Assembly (NCBI GenBank): GCA_903869675.1
Contig: CAIQAB010000002.1
Coordinates: forward strand, 1 to 64,000
DNA: 64,000 nucleotides
Direction of reading: 5' to 3'
Source: an uncultured Verrucomicrobiota bacterium
GTDB taxonomy: Bacteria; Verrucomicrobiota; Verrucomicrobiia; Opitutales; Opitutaceae
In this document: piece after piece, positions 49,890 to 59,985 of the stretch
How the letters are laid out: the number at the start of each line of letters is the position of its first letter
Position numbering within the stretch: the first letter of the stretch is position 1
Program-made: the position numbers and the translations under genes
Notes under the pieces: generated by a model
What the model saw: the letters and a program-made list of their open reading frames with translations, nothing else
Databases searched by the model: none
Told to the model about the DNA's origin: nothing

Positions 49890-51419
49890 GTGCCCTCTTA
49901 CCCGGTCCGCTCCGCCAAACCCAAAGCCAACCTCGTCCAAAACTTCCGGGGCGAGGCGAGGATCGCCGTGCCCCTGCATCCGCTGGAGCACGCCCTCACG
50001 GTGGTGGCGATCATCCACCTCTGCTTCCTGCCTTGGGCCTTCGGCACCCGCACGCCTTGGGCGCAAATCGTCTCACTCGCCCTTGCTGTCCTCGCCTTCA
50101 TCCTCGCCCTCTGGCCGCGCCGTTACAGCGGCGAACTCGCGCCCGAGGGAGATTTCACCCTCCACACTTGGCCCCGCCTGCTGCGTTTCCCTCCCTTCTG
50201 GCTCGGCCTTGGCTTCTGTATCTATATCGTGATCGGCGCCCTAAACCCGTCCTACGAACGCATGAGCAACGGCTCCGTGTGGTATCTGAAACCCCTCGAA
50301 CATATCGACTGGCTGCCGTCCGGACTAGACGCTCCCTTCGAGCTCATGAACGCATGGCGCACCCTCGTCATCGTCGCCGCCGTGTGGCTGCTCGGCTGCT
50401 CCCTCTGGACCGCCATCACCCGCCGCACCGCAATCCAAAAAATCCTCACCGCCGTGGTAATCAACGGCACCATCCTCGCCCTTTTCGCGATTGTGCAAAA
50501 AATGAGCGATGCGGAAAAGATCCTCTGGGTTTTCAGCGGTGCGCCACCCTACTTTCACGGCACTTTTTACTATAAAAACCACGCCGCCGCCTACTTCAAC
50601 CTGACTGCGATCATGGCGGCGGGATTGATGATCTGGCATCACATCCGCGGGATGCGCCACCTCGAAAGGAGCAGCCCCTCGCCGGTTTTTGCCTTCGGTT
50701 TTATCGTGATCGGATCCTGCGTTTTTATGAGCGGTTCGCGCACCGGCATGATCCTCTTAGCCAGCTACGTCCTGATTATGATCACCACTTACCTGCTCTG
50801 GCGCACCAAGCGCAGCGCCGGGCCCTCCAACCGCCTCCTCACCGTCCTGGCCACCTTGGCGATCCTCGTCTTTATCTCCACCGCGATCTATTTCCTAAAC
50901 CTCGACAAAAGCATAGACCAGATCCGTCGCCTCGCCAATGAAGACAAACAGTGGTCGATCGAGGCCCGTGTCCAGGCCCGCGAAGCCACCTACGAGCTCT
51001 TTCGCGACCAGCCGCTGACCGGTTGGGGTGCCGGCAGCTTCCGCCACGCCTTTCCCTCCCACCAGCAGAACTATCCGGATATCTATCGCGGCCCCGGACG
51101 CCGTTATTTTTATTGGGAGCACGCCCATAACGACTACGTGCAAGCCTTGGCGGAGTTCGGCATCATAGGCTTTGCCCTGCCCGTGCTCGCCCTGCTCTGG
51201 CTGATTGCGAAATTCTGCCGGCTCGGCGGTCTCGGCCATCCCGCGTTTCTTCTGACCCTCTTCGGCCTGGGCCTGACCCTCTGCCACTCTTGGGTGGATT
51301 TCCAGCTCTACAACGCCTGCATCCTCACGACCTTCGGCGCCATCGCCGTCATGCTAGTCCGGTGGGCCGAGCTCGAAATTAACCCGGCTAACATCAGCCC
51401 ATCGACCCTCCGCGGTTAA
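49890..51419 (+). CDS. O-antigen ligase/polymerase-like membrane protein
   Basis: This 509-residue protein has about 12 helices and a large periplasmic loop between residues about 330 and 410 (TYELFRDQPLTGWGAGSFRHAF), with HAHNDYVQALAEFGIIG, the signature of the O-antigen ligase (Wzy_C) family. It may join O-antigen or another polymer to lipid A core in the periplasm. The start is GTG 49,890; the long frame upstream overlaps dxs and is not used. It follows dxs by 32 bp, and a rho-independent hairpin for the opposite strand lies just past its stop. Confidence 0.85.
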   Translation: MPSYPVRSAKPKANLVQNFRGEARIAVPLHPLEHALTVVAIIHLCFLPWAFGTRTPWAQIVSLALAVLAFILALWPRRYSGELAPEGDFTLHTWPRLLRFPPFWLGLGFCIYIVIGALNPSYERMSNGSVWYLKPLEHIDWLPSGLDAPFELMNAWRTLVIVAAVWLLGCSLWTAITRRTAIQKILTAVVINGTILALFAIVQKMSDAEKILWVFSGAPPYFHGTFYYKNHAAAYFNLTAIMAAGLMIWHHIRGMRHLERSSPSPVFAFGFIVIGSCVFMSGSRTGMILLASYVLIMITTYLLWRTKRSAGPSNRLLTVLATLAILVFISTAIYFLNLDKSIDQIRRLANEDKQWSIEARVQAREATYELFRDQPLTGWGAGSFRHAFPSHQQNYPDIYRGPGRRYFYWEHAHNDYVQALAEFGIIGFALPVLALLWLIAKFCRLGGLGHPAFLLTLFGLGLTLCHSWVDFQLYNACILTTFGAIAVMLVRWAELEINPANISPSTLRG

Positions 51420-51423
51420 GCCG

Positions 51424-51454
51424 CAAAAAAGCCCGCCTCGTTAAAGAGGCGGGC
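51424..51454 (-). terminator. Terminator of the FKBP gene
   Basis: GCCCGCCTC (51,431-51,439) pairs with GAGGCGGGC (51,446-51,454); read on the minus strand it ends in TTTTTT at 51,425-51,430. It follows the FKBP stop codon by 27 bp and is also just past the ligase gene. Confidence 0.9.
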
Positions 51455-51481
51455 GAAAGACGAGTTTAACGCAACCGCGGC

Positions 51482-52276
51482 TTACTTGGCGTCCTGAGCG
51501 GAAACCGGAGGAGTGGTCACCGAGACCGGCTCGGCGGCGGGCGCCGGGGCCTTGATCTCCAGCAACTCGACGTCGAAAATCAGGGTAGCATTCGGAGGAA
51601 TGGAACCACCCGCACCCTGCTCGCCGTAGCCAAGCTTGGAGGGGATGTAGAGCTTCAGCTTGCCACCGACGCCAACCAACTGAAGACCCTCGGTCCAGCC
51701 TGGGATGACGCCATTAAGCGGGAACTCCGCCGGGGTGCCGCGCTGCACCGAGCTGTCAAAAACGGTGCCGTTGACCAAGGTGCCGGTGTAATGGACCTTG
51801 ACCGTATCCGTGGGGACGGGCTTGGCGCCGGCGCCCTCTTGGATGACCTCGTAGCAAAGACCGCTCGGAGTGGAGAGGACCTTGGGGTTCTTCTTCAACT
51901 CGGTGAAAAAGGCCGCCGACTCCTGGTCGGACGCCGCCGCGAGGCGGGCCTGCGCGACCTGCTGGCGGCCGCCCAACACGCGCTGGATCTCGGGGCCGAA
52001 AGCCTCGGGGCTGAACTTGCCCTTCTCGCCACTGAAGGCCGCATCGAGGCCCTTGAGCGCGGCCGCCTTCTCCTCGGCGGTAAGATTAAACTCGGCGATG
52101 CCGATGCGCTGGCCGACGAGATAGCCAAAAGCCTCAAACACCTGCACGTCCGTGTAGGCGGGAGCCGCCGGGGCGGCGGGAGCCGGGGTCGCGGCGGCCT
52201 CATCGGCGGCGCGAACAGTGCTGAGGGCGCCGAGAGCGGCGAGAGTGGAGGCCTGCAGGATGCGAACGGGTTTCAT
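51482..52276 (-). CDS. FKBP-type peptidyl-prolyl isomerase, secreted
   Basis: This 264-residue folding helper starts at ATG 52,276 with a signal peptide (ILQASTLAALGALSTVRA). An N-terminal dimerisation domain (YLVGQRIGIAEFNLTAEE) is followed by an FKBP domain with VKVHYTGTLVNGTVFDSS and GGSIPPNATLIFDVELLEI. The order matches FkpA/Mip-type periplasmic isomerases. Pro/Ala-rich linkers flank both domains. It is divergent from the LOG-like gene. Confidence 0.92.
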   Translation of the reverse strand: MKPVRILQASTLAALGALSTVRAADEAAATPAPAAPAAPAYTDVQVFEAFGYLVGQRIGIAEFNLTAEEKAAALKGLDAAFSGEKGKFSPEAFGPEIQRVLGGRQQVAQARLAAASDQESAAFFTELKKNPKVLSTPSGLCYEVIQEGAGAKPVPTDTVKVHYTGTLVNGTVFDSSVQRGTPAEFPLNGVIPGWTEGLQLVGVGGKLKLYIPSKLGYGEQGAGGSIPPNATLIFDVELLEIKAPAPAAEPVSVTTPPVSAQDAK

Positions 52277-52453
52277 GCTTGGGTAGGATGGATGGGAGGT
52301 GGATTGAAGATGGGCCAAGAGGTCGGCTCACCGACGGAACTTCCACCCTGTCGCTCTACGCGCCCCGGTGGCAAACCCATTGTCACCGCGCCATCGCGTT
52401 TCCTTTCGCAGGCTTGTCGGCGGCCCCGCTACGCCCTTTCCTCACCAATCCGC

Positions 52454-54376
52454 ATGCAACCCCACTCGTTCTGGACCAGCACCGACGGCCAAATCCTCAC
52501 GGTCCGGCGCAAGGATGCCCGCACCCTTTCCGTGACCCTTGGGTTCCAGCCCCGCCACCCCGCCGAATGGGAGTTTATCCAAGCCCACGCCACCACTCTG
52601 GGCTTCACCGAACGCAGCACCCTCGCCCGGATCGGCATCGAAATGCTCACCCTGGGCACCCCCCGTGTGGAAAAAACCGGCATCATCCTCGACGCCGACG
52701 CCTTTCTCTACGACGAGAGCTTCCCCAACGCCCCCTACTGGCAGCAACTCCTCCGCCCCGGCGTGCCCGTGGGCCGCCTCTTCCACGCCCCCGTCGAGGC
52801 CAAGCTTACCTCCACCGAGATCTGGGAAGCCCTGAAGGCCAACCGCCTCAAACTCCCCGCCACCACCAGCATCGACCGCTACGGCCGTGTCTTCCTCACG
52901 CCCCACCCCGTCACTTACACCCTCAATCCCCGCCTCTCCCGCCCTGCCTTCGAACGCCTCGTCGCCGGCGATTCCGGACGCGGCTTCCTCGACAAAGTCC
53001 AGGTCCGCCGCGAGGCCTCCCCCATCTCGGTCGCCCCCGGCTCAGGCATCCTGACCAGCTGTTCGATGTATCTTAAAGAACACTACGTCGTGCTCAACCC
53101 CGGCGCAGGCAACTTCGGCATCCACACCAGCGCGGTGTTGCTCGATCCCATCAAGACCCACGGCACCAACATCATGCTGGAGATCTACAACCTCGGCGAA
53201 CACCCCGTGGTAAACCCCGTCGTGTCCGTTGATGTCTACCGCGCCCCCCCCGCCTCCGCCGCCCCCGCCAAGAGCCAGACGCGGCGCCGCCAGCAGGACG
53301 TGAATGCCGCCCGCGCCCTGTATAATTGCCTGGAAGCCAACCCGCCCCCGCCCGACGCCGCCGCCGCCAAGCCCCGCACCCGCGTGACCGTCGAGGGCCA
53401 GAGCTCCACCATGGCCAACCCGTCCGTGGTGGTGAATGCCGCCACCTTCGCCGCCCTTCGCGAGAAACCCGCCGGCAGCACCCGTGGCGGAGTCTGCGGA
53501 CACCCGACCATGATCCAGGCCCTCGACGCCGCCCCCGCCGGCGCAGACACCCTGCTGGTCGACTACTTTCCCAATCTGCTGGAGCACGTCGAACTGCTCA
53601 CGCGCCTCGCAAAAATTCCGATCAAACGCCTCGTCTTCCGCCGCCCGTCCCGCACCCACGGCTTCTTCCTCTCCAGCAACGCCCACGCCCGGCTGGATAC
53701 CTTCGAGGCCCTCGGGATTAAAGTTTACTGGTTCAACGCCGAACTGGGCGACCTCTACGTCCATGCCTACCGGAAAAACCACGGCTTTTTTGTCCGCGAG
53801 GAATTGGTCAAACGTTTCCAGGAGTGCACGATACTGGCCTTCTACGGCAGTGCCATCGACCTGGACGAATCCCAGACTCGGCGCATCGCCGGCCTGATCG
53901 ACCGCCTCGCCGGCTTCATGGGGCCAAACGTCGGCGTGCTCACTGGCGGTGGCGGCGGTGTGATGCGCCTTGCCACCGATCAAGCCCGCGAAGCAGGCGC
54001 CCTTACCGGCGCCTGCTTCCTCGAACTGGAGGCCCAGCCCCCCGAGCTAGGAGTGGATTTCTTTAACACCTTCCAGGAAACCTCCCGCCACTTTCGACAA
54101 AAGTGGTTCGAAGTCGCCGACTTTTGCATCTTTAACACCGGCGGAGTCGGCACCCTGGAGGAAGTCGGGATCGAGTTGTGCAATCTAAAATTGGGCATCC
54201 GCCCGCGCGTGCCCTACGTCTTCCTCGACCGGACCTATTTTTCGGCCCTGCGCGACCAGATCACCCTGATGGTAAGCGAAAAACGCGCCCCGGCGTGGAT
54301 GCTGGATTATCTGTTGTTTACCGACGATCCCGATGAAGTGCTGGGCTTTTACCGGCAAAAGCTGCAGGTGCTTTAA
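52454..54376 (+). CDS. Two-domain protein: unknown N-terminal domain + LOG-like Rossmann domain
   Basis: This 640-residue protein starts at ATG 52,454. Residues about 440-640 form a LOG/lysine-decarboxylase-like domain: [20 protein letters not shown] and, near 562-570, [10 protein letters not shown] in place of PGGxGTxxE. Such domains hydrolyse nucleotide or cytokinin-type ribosides. Residues 1-265 have strand-rich blocks ([33 protein letters not shown]) that I do not recognise. A Pro/Ala-rich, probably disordered linker (about 265-315) separates them from a helical middle. The combination is unusual. It ends 14 bp before purD, suggesting a nucleotide-related role. Confidence 0.7.
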   Translation: MQPHSFWTSTDGQILTVRRKDARTLSVTLGFQPRHPAEWEFIQAHATTLGFTERSTLARIGIEMLTLGTPRVEKTGIILDADAFLYDESFPNAPYWQQLLRPGVPVGRLFHAPVEAKLTSTEIWEALKANRLKLPATTSIDRYGRVFLTPHPVTYTLNPRLSRPAFERLVAGDSGRGFLDKVQVRREASPISVAPGSGILTSCSMYLKEHYVVLNPGAGNFGIHTSAVLLDPIKTHGTNIMLEIYNLGEHPVVNPVVSVDVYRAPPASAAPAKSQTRRRQQDVNAARALYNCLEANPPPPDAAAAKPRTRVTVEGQSSTMANPSVVVNAATFAALREKPAGSTRGGVCGHPTMIQALDAAPAGADTLLVDYFPNLLEHVELLTRLAKIPIKRLVFRRPSRTHGFFLSSNAHARLDTFEALGIKVYWFNAELGDLYVHAYRKNHGFFVREELVKRFQECTILAFYGSAIDLDESQTRRIAGLIDRLAGFMGPNVGVLTGGGGGVMRLATDQAREAGALTGACFLELEAQPPELGVDFFNTFQETSRHFRQKWFEVADFCIFNTGGVGTLEEVGIELCNLKLGIRPRVPYVFLDRTYFSALRDQITLMVSEKRAPAWMLDYLLFTDDPDEVLGFYRQKLQVL

Positions 54377-54389
54377 CTCTATTACCCCC

Positions 54390-55673
54390 ATGCTCCCCTC
54401 CTCCGTCCTCGTCGTCGGCTCCGGCGGCCGCGAACACGCCCTCGTCCAGGCCCTCCTCGCCTCTCCCGCCCGCCCCCGCGTGCTGTGCGCCCCGGGAAAC
54501 GCCGGCATCGCGGCCGAGGTGACCTGCTTTCCCATCGCCGCTGACGATATTCCCGGCCTGGTCGCCCTCGCCCGCCGCGAACGCGTGGCTTTCGTCGTGG
54601 TGGGTCCCGAGGTGCCGCTTTCCCTCGGCTTGGTCGATGCCCTCGCGGCGGAAAATATCCCCGCCTACGGCCCCCGCGCCGATGGCGCCCGGCTGGAAGC
54701 CTCGAAGGTATTCACCAAGGAAATCCTCCTGAAACACCGCATCCCGACCGCCCCCGCCGGGGTCTTCACCGAGCTCGAAGCCGCCCTCGCCTACCTCCGC
54801 GCCCGCCGCACCCCCATCGTGATCAAAGCCGATGGCCTCGCCGCCGGCAAAGGCGTGGTCGTGGCCCAGAACCCAGCCGAAGCCGAGGCCGCCGTGCGGG
54901 ATATGCTCACCGATAACAAATTCGGCGCGGCCGGCTCGCGCGTGCTGATCGAAGACTGCCTCTTCGGGGAAGAAACCAGTCTGCTCGTCGTCGTATCCGG
55001 CCACCACTACATTATACTCCCGACCTCCCAAGACCACAAGCGCGTCGGGGACGGCGATAGCGGCCCCAACACCGGCGGCATGGGCACCTACTCACCCGCC
55101 GAAGTGGTCACCCCCGCGCTGCTCGATCGCATTGAAAACGAAATCGTGCGCCCCTCGGTGGACGCGATCGCGGCCGAGGGCATCGATTTCCGCGGCACCT
55201 TGTTCATCGGCATCATGCTGACCGCCGACGGCCCCAGCGTGCTGGAATACAACACCCGCTTCGGCGACCCCGAGACCCAGGTGGTGCTGCCGCGTCTGGC
55301 CGAGGACCTGCTCGCCTTGCTCTGGAATGCCGCCCTTGGCCAAATCACCGCCTCGCGCCGCGCCGCGGAAACCCCCGCCCACGCCTTGTGCGTGGTCCTC
55401 GCCGCCCAAGGCTACCCCGGCGCCTACGCCAAGGGTGACGTCATCACCCCTCCCGCGGCCCTGCCGCCGGGCGTGAAAATCCTCCACGCCGGCACCGCCC
55501 GAAACGCCGGCGGGCAACTCGTGAGCCACGGCGGCCGCGTGCTCGGCGTCACCGCGCTCGCCCCCTCGCTCCGTCAGGCCGCCGACGCCGCTTACCGCGT
55601 GTGCGACCAGATCGAGCTTGCCGGAAAAATCTACCGCCGGGATATCGGCGCCCGCCAGTTGCAGCGACGTTAA
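54390..55673 (+). CDS. purD: Phosphoribosylamine-glycine ligase
   Basis: This 427-residue ATP-grasp enzyme adds glycine to phosphoribosylamine in purine synthesis. The start is ATG 54,390 ([19 protein letters not shown]). [31 protein letters not shown] and [21 protein letters not shown] are family signatures, and [13 protein letters not shown] holds the metal ligands. It is in a run with the LOG-like gene upstream and rpiB 91 bp downstream. Confidence 0.95.
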   Translation: MLPSSVLVVGSGGREHALVQALLASPARPRVLCAPGNAGIAAEVTCFPIAADDIPGLVALARRERVAFVVVGPEVPLSLGLVDALAAENIPAYGPRADGARLEASKVFTKEILLKHRIPTAPAGVFTELEAALAYLRARRTPIVIKADGLAAGKGVVVAQNPAEAEAAVRDMLTDNKFGAAGSRVLIEDCLFGEETSLLVVVSGHHYIILPTSQDHKRVGDGDSGPNTGGMGTYSPAEVVTPALLDRIENEIVRPSVDAIAAEGIDFRGTLFIGIMLTADGPSVLEYNTRFGDPETQVVLPRLAEDLLALLWNAALGQITASRRAAETPAHALCVVLAAQGYPGAYAKGDVITPPAALPPGVKILHAGTARNAGGQLVSHGGRVLGVTALAPSLRQAADAAYRVCDQIELAGKIYRRDIGARQLQRR

Positions 55674-55764
55674 GACGCCCGCCGCCCGCGCTGGCTTTTC
55701 CTTTGCCCCGCGCGTCTCTTTTTGCCGCCCTTCCCATCTACCCGTATCACCCACCCATCCTGCC

Positions 55765-56214
55765 ATGCCTGCCATCGCCCCCACCACCATCGCCATCGGC
55801 TCCGATCACGCCGGCTTCCGCCATAAGGAGGACATAAAGGCCGCCCTCCTGGCCGATGGTCATACCGTAAAAGATTTCGGCACCTACTCCGACGCCCCCT
55901 GCGACTACCCGGACTGGATCCGCCCCACCGCCGAAGCCGTCGCCCGCGGCGAGTTCCAATACGGGATCGTCCTCGGCGGATCCGGCAACGGCGAGGCCAT
56001 CGTCGCAAACAAAGTGAAAGGCATCCGCTGCGGCCTCTGCTGGAACGAACAGGTCGCCATCTGGAACCGCTCGCACAACAACGCCAACGTGCTCTCCCTC
56101 GGCGAACGCACCGTGACCCTCGAGGAGGCGCTGCACATCGTCCGCACTTGGCTGGCCACCCCCTTCGAGGGCGGCCGCCACCAGCCCCGCATTCAGAAAA
56201 TAGAGGCTGCCTAA
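55765..56214 (+). CDS. rpiB: Ribose-5-phosphate isomerase B
   Basis: This 149-residue enzyme interconverts ribose-5-phosphate and ribulose-5-phosphate. The start is ATG 55,765. IAIGSDHAGF is the opening phosphate-binding stretch. GIVLGGSGNGEAIVANKVKG uses Glu77 as the base, like the mycobacterial type, where the E. coli type has Cys. NNANVLSLGERTV ends the fold. It follows purD and fits a purine/ribose supply role. Confidence 0.92.
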   Translation: MPAIAPTTIAIGSDHAGFRHKEDIKAALLADGHTVKDFGTYSDAPCDYPDWIRPTAEAVARGEFQYGIVLGGSGNGEAIVANKVKGIRCGLCWNEQVAIWNRSHNNANVLSLGERTVTLEEALHIVRTWLATPFEGGRHQPRIQKIEAA

Positions 56215-56310
56215 GCCCCCCGCACCCGGCGAGGTTTCAAAAACCGCGGAGCAAAATCCGCTTGCCGCTCTCCTCGGACGAAACCTAGATCAACTCCTTG
56301 CAGATGTCGG

Positions 56311-56387
56311 CGGGGTGTAGCTTAGCCTGGTAGAGCGCTACGTTCGGGTCGTAGAGGCCGTGAGTTCGAATCTCACCACCCCGACCA
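56311..56387 (+). tRNA. tRNA-Pro (anticodon CGG)
   Basis: Plus strand: acceptor CGGGGTG/CACCCCG, D arm TAGCCTGGTAGAGCGC, anticodon stem CTACG/CGTAG with loop TTCGGGT (CGG), T arm GTGAGTTCGAATCTCAC, and CCA encoded at 56,385-56,387. CGG reads CCG proline codons. Confidence 0.95.
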
Positions 56388-56480
56388 TCTGCCAAACCGA
56401 GGCCGACTAGCTGATCCACCGCCCGCGTCTTGCGTCCCGCCCAAAACGAGGCCATTCGCCCTTTGCCTCCCGCCACCCGG

Positions 56481-57086
56481 ATGACTCCCACCGCCGCCAA
56501 ACGCACCATCGACATGCAGGTCCTCGCCGACTGGATCGAGCCGGGCGCCCGCGTGCTCGACCTCGGTTGCGGGCGCGGGGTGCTGCTGGAGTTCCTTGCC
56601 CAGACGCGAGGCGCCCAAGCCTTTGGCGTCGATCTCGATTTTGCGAAAATCACCGCCTGCGTCCGCCGCGGCCTGTCCGCCTATCAGGGCGATATGCTGG
56701 GCTACATGCGCGCCCTGCCCGCCGGCCATTTTGACCACGTCGTCTGCTCCCGCACGCTGGAGGAAGTCCCCGACCCCGCCGCCGTCCTTGCCGAGGCCCT
56801 CCGGGTCGGTCGCGCCGTGACCGTCGGCTTTGCCAACCACGGTTACTGGAAAAACCGTTACGCCACCCTTCTGCTCGGTCGCAAACCGGTGAACCCGGTC
56901 TACCCCGCCACCTGGCAGCACAGCCGCCCGGCCAACCCCGCCACCATTGCGGATTTCGAGGACTTCGCCGCCGAGGCCGGCTACCGCGTGGCCCGCCGCA
57001 CCCACCTGCGCGGGGACTGGAAAAGTCCCTGCGGGTTCGCGCCCAATCTGTTCGCCGGCTACGCCCTCTACCAACTCACGCGCTGA
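56481..57086 (+). CDS. metW: MetW-like methyltransferase
   Basis: This 201-residue class I methyltransferase-fold protein starts at ATG 56,481. RVLDLGCGRGVLLEFL is the AdoMet motif, GVDLDF the second, and DHVVCSRTLEEVPDP follows. The spread of motifs and the SRTLEEVPDPAAVLAEALRVG stretch match MetW, which helps MetX in O-acylhomoserine synthesis. metX is not seen here. The last 11 bp overlap the end of ispG on the other strand. Confidence 0.85.
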   Translation: MTPTAAKRTIDMQVLADWIEPGARVLDLGCGRGVLLEFLAQTRGAQAFGVDLDFAKITACVRRGLSAYQGDMLGYMRALPAGHFDHVVCSRTLEEVPDPAAVLAEALRVGRAVTVGFANHGYWKNRYATLLLGRKPVNPVYPATWQHSRPANPATIADFEDFAAEAGYRVARRTHLRGDWKSPCGFAPNLFAGYALYQLTR

Positions 57087-59121
57087 GCGTCGCCGCCTCC
57101 GCCGGCGGCTCGACCCATTTGCCGTGCTCCTTGATCAGGGCCACCAACCGGTCATCCGCCTCGGCCTGCGGTAGGTTGTATTGCACACACTGTTTGCCGA
57201 CGTAGAGATTGATCTTCCCCGGCGCCCCGCCGACGTAGCCGAAATCGGCGTCCGCCATCTCGCCCGGGCCGTTCACAATGCAACCCATGATGGCGAGCTT
57301 TACGCCTTTTAAATGCCCCGTCCGCGCCCGGATGCGTTGCGTCGTGGTCTGCAAGTCAAAGAGCGTGCGCCCGCAACTCGGACACGCCACGAACTCGGTC
57401 TTGGTGCTGCGCGTGCCCGCTCCTTGGAGAACATTGTAGGCGAGCTTCAAGGCCCGCGCCGGATCCGTCTCCGTCTCCACACTCACGAGATCACCGAGCC
57501 CGTCGCAGAGCAACGCACCCGCGAGGACCGAGGCATCGAGCAAACGCGATAAAAAATCCGGCGCCGGCGCGACCTGAGTGGCCGCCGTGGCACGAATCCA
57601 GAGCGGCGCCCGCGAGCCCAGCCCCGCCAGCGCCTCGGCCAGCGCGCGGTAACGACCGAGCGCGTGCCGGCCAGCTGCGCCGCCTAGCCGCTCATCCAGG
57701 GTGAAGAGGAGTCCGGCGTCACCGAGTTGCCGCACCGTGTCGCCCAAGGCCGGCCCGGTGAGTGCCTCCGCCGTGGTCGACACCGCCAGCGCGTGCCCCC
57801 CGGCCCGGGCCCACTTGGCAAACCCCGCCAGCGCAGCGGCATCGTCCGCCGTGCCCTTGAAGGCCCGCATCAAGATCAACGACCCGACTGGCCGGGCCGC
57901 CAGCAGATCGGCCGGCTGCAAATCCGCCGCCAAAGCCAAAAATCCGACCGCACCCGCCGGCCAGGTGGCGGCAGCCGCATCCTGGAGTTCTGCCGCGTCA
58001 CGCACCGGCACCAAGAGGCCTTCAACCGGGGTGTCCCCCAGCCGCACGCCGGCGAAACGTGCCGCCGCGCCCGCGATTTCGCCAGGGCCGCCCAGCCGAG
58101 CAACCACCCGCGGCGGAGCCTCGCCTCCGATCGACCAACCCGCCCCAAGCGACAACGCCGTCGTGGCCCGGCGCGTATAAACATAAGGATCCACCCGATC
58201 CGGGACTCCACCGCCCACGCCCGCCGGCCCCCAGGCGGCCATGGCCTTGCGCACGAGGGCCTGGGCGACCGGGATCTCGTAAACACTGTCCTCGGTCAGC
58301 GAGACCCGAATGGTGTCGCCCAACCCGTCAAAAAGCAGCGAGCCGATGCCGATCGCCGACTTGATGCGGCCATCCTCGCCGTCGCCCGCCTCGGTGACGC
58401 CAAGATGGAGCGGGTAGTCCATGGCCTCGGCGTCCATGCGCGCCACCAAGAGGCGATAGGCCTGGATCATCACCTTCGGATTGGAGGCCTTCATCGAAAG
58501 GACGATATCCTCGTAACCCAGCCCGCGGCAGATGCGGAGAAACTCCAGCGCGCTCTCCACCATGCCAAGCGGGGTGTCGCCGTAGCGGTTCATGATGCGG
58601 TCGCTGAGCGAACCGTGATTCGTGCCGATGCGCAGGGCGCGGCCGAGTTGCTTGCAACGAAGGATCAAGGGCGTCACCGCCTCGCGGATGCGGTCCAGCT
58701 CGGCGTCGTAATCGCCATCGGAATATTCGCGCACCGCGAATTTCTTTTTGTCGGCGTAGTTGCCGGGGTTGATGCGGATTTTCTCCACGTGTTCGACCGC
58801 CTCCATCGCGGCGGAGGGAAGGAAATGAATATCGGCCACCAAGGGCACGTGGGCAAAGCCGGCGGCGCTGAACTGCTCGCGAATAGGTTTGAGGCAGCGC
58901 GCGGCCTGCACGTTGGGCGCGGTTACCCGCACGATTTCACAACCCACCTCGGCCAGCGCGATCGCCTGACGGACAGTCGCCTCCACATCCTGGGTATCGC
59001 TGGTCGTCATCGACTGCACGCGAATGGGATTCACTCCGCCCACCCCCACACGGCCGACCTTCACCTCACGGGTGGGCCGCCGGATGGTTTGGAAACGGGA
59101 TGGGGCGTAGGGTGTGCTCAT
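57076..59121 (-). CDS. ispG: 4-hydroxy-3-methylbut-2-enyl diphosphate synthase (long IspG)
   Basis: This 681-residue Fe-S enzyme works late in the MEP pathway. The N-terminal barrel has NPIRVQSMTTSDTQDVEATV and VADIHFLPSAAM. The C-terminal part has VACPSCGRTLFDLQ and MGCIVNGPGEMADADFGYVGG with the three cluster cysteines. An insert of about 300 residues separates them, the long form known from chlamydiae, plants and other PVC bacteria. Full length, start ATG 59,121. Confidence 0.95.
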   Translation of the reverse strand: MSTPYAPSRFQTIRRPTREVKVGRVGVGGVNPIRVQSMTTSDTQDVEATVRQAIALAEVGCEIVRVTAPNVQAARCLKPIREQFSAAGFAHVPLVADIHFLPSAAMEAVEHVEKIRINPGNYADKKKFAVREYSDGDYDAELDRIREAVTPLILRCKQLGRALRIGTNHGSLSDRIMNRYGDTPLGMVESALEFLRICRGLGYEDIVLSMKASNPKVMIQAYRLLVARMDAEAMDYPLHLGVTEAGDGEDGRIKSAIGIGSLLFDGLGDTIRVSLTEDSVYEIPVAQALVRKAMAAWGPAGVGGGVPDRVDPYVYTRRATTALSLGAGWSIGGEAPPRVVARLGGPGEIAGAAARFAGVRLGDTPVEGLLVPVRDAAELQDAAAATWPAGAVGFLALAADLQPADLLAARPVGSLILMRAFKGTADDAAALAGFAKWARAGGHALAVSTTAEALTGPALGDTVRQLGDAGLLFTLDERLGGAAGRHALGRYRALAEALAGLGSRAPLWIRATAATQVAPAPDFLSRLLDASVLAGALLCDGLGDLVSVETETDPARALKLAYNVLQGAGTRSTKTEFVACPSCGRTLFDLQTTTQRIRARTGHLKGVKLAIMGCIVNGPGEMADADFGYVGGAPGKINLYVGKQCVQYNLPQAEADDRLVALIKEHGKWVEPPAEAATLSA

Positions 59122-59247
59122 GGCGGGTATCGAGCGGCCAACTTGGGCCCGCCCGCCCGTCTCGGCAAGACCTCCACGCCGTTCGTGCCCAGCACCCCGG
59201 CGCGAGTGCCGGATTGCACGCGCCGCTCCGTTTGTTTCGATCGGAGG

Positions 59248-59865
59248 ATGAACGACCCCGTGTTTCTTTTAATCGGCCTCGGCGTGGCCGGTTATTTTGC
59301 CTGGCTTTGGCGGGCCGATCTACTCGCCAATCAGGCCGCCAAGGGCGCGCCATCCAACCTGCTGCCCGGCGCCCTGCCCGCGACCACCCGCGCCATTGTG
59401 ACCGGCATGCTCGGGGCGGTGGTGCTGGTCGGCTTGGAGACGTGGGGCGAACTGCGGCTCGGGGTGGCCGGGGAGCAAACCGAGATCACCTGGCTTTTTG
59501 CCCTCTACTCGGTGTTGGCCGCCGCCATTATCGAAGAACTGGTTTTCCGGGGCTACCTGGTGATCGAAGGCAAGGGACGACGCACCCTGCAATGGGGCGC
59601 GGCCGGCGCCTCGGTGGCCTTCGCCCTCGCCCACCCCCACCTGTGGAAGTGGGAGGACGGTGCCTTGACCTGGCATTTTGACCTCAAGGCCTGGTTCAGC
59701 ACCGGCTGCCTTTTTATCGGATCGCTCTGGTTTTACGCCTGCCGTTTCGGCCCCTGGAATGCGAACGGCTCCCTGCTGCCCTGCTTCACCGCCCACGCCG
59801 CGAAAAATCTCGCCGTCGTAGCCGTGAAGGCCGCGCAGGGCTTTGTCGTCGGACTCTGGTCGTGA
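59248..59865 (+). CDS. CPBP-family intramembrane protease
   Basis: This 205-residue membrane protein starts at ATG 59,248 (MNDPVFLLIGLG). The three CPBP/Abi motifs are EELVFRGYL (EExxxR), FALAHPHLW (FxxxH) and HAAKNL (HxxxN-like). They would bind zinc in a Rce1-type intramembrane site. Substrates are unknown; bacterial relatives often give self-immunity to bacteriocins or process lipopeptides. It is divergent from ispG (126 bp) and precedes the yebC-family gene. Confidence 0.85.
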   Translation: MNDPVFLLIGLGVAGYFAWLWRADLLANQAAKGAPSNLLPGALPATTRAIVTGMLGAVVLVGLETWGELRLGVAGEQTEITWLFALYSVLAAAIIEELVFRGYLVIEGKGRRTLQWGAAGASVAFALAHPHLWKWEDGALTWHFDLKAWFSTGCLFIGSLWFYACRFGPWNANGSLLPCFTAHAAKNLAVVAVKAAQGFVVGLWS

Positions 59866-59985
59866 AAAAATGCCCGGAGGCGTCGCCCGATACCCGGTCA
59901 GGCACGTGGCCTCACTCCGAGCCCGCGTTTACCTTAAAAAATTCCTTCGCCTCCCCGCCCTGCGCCTGCCAAGCATTCGCTTCTT

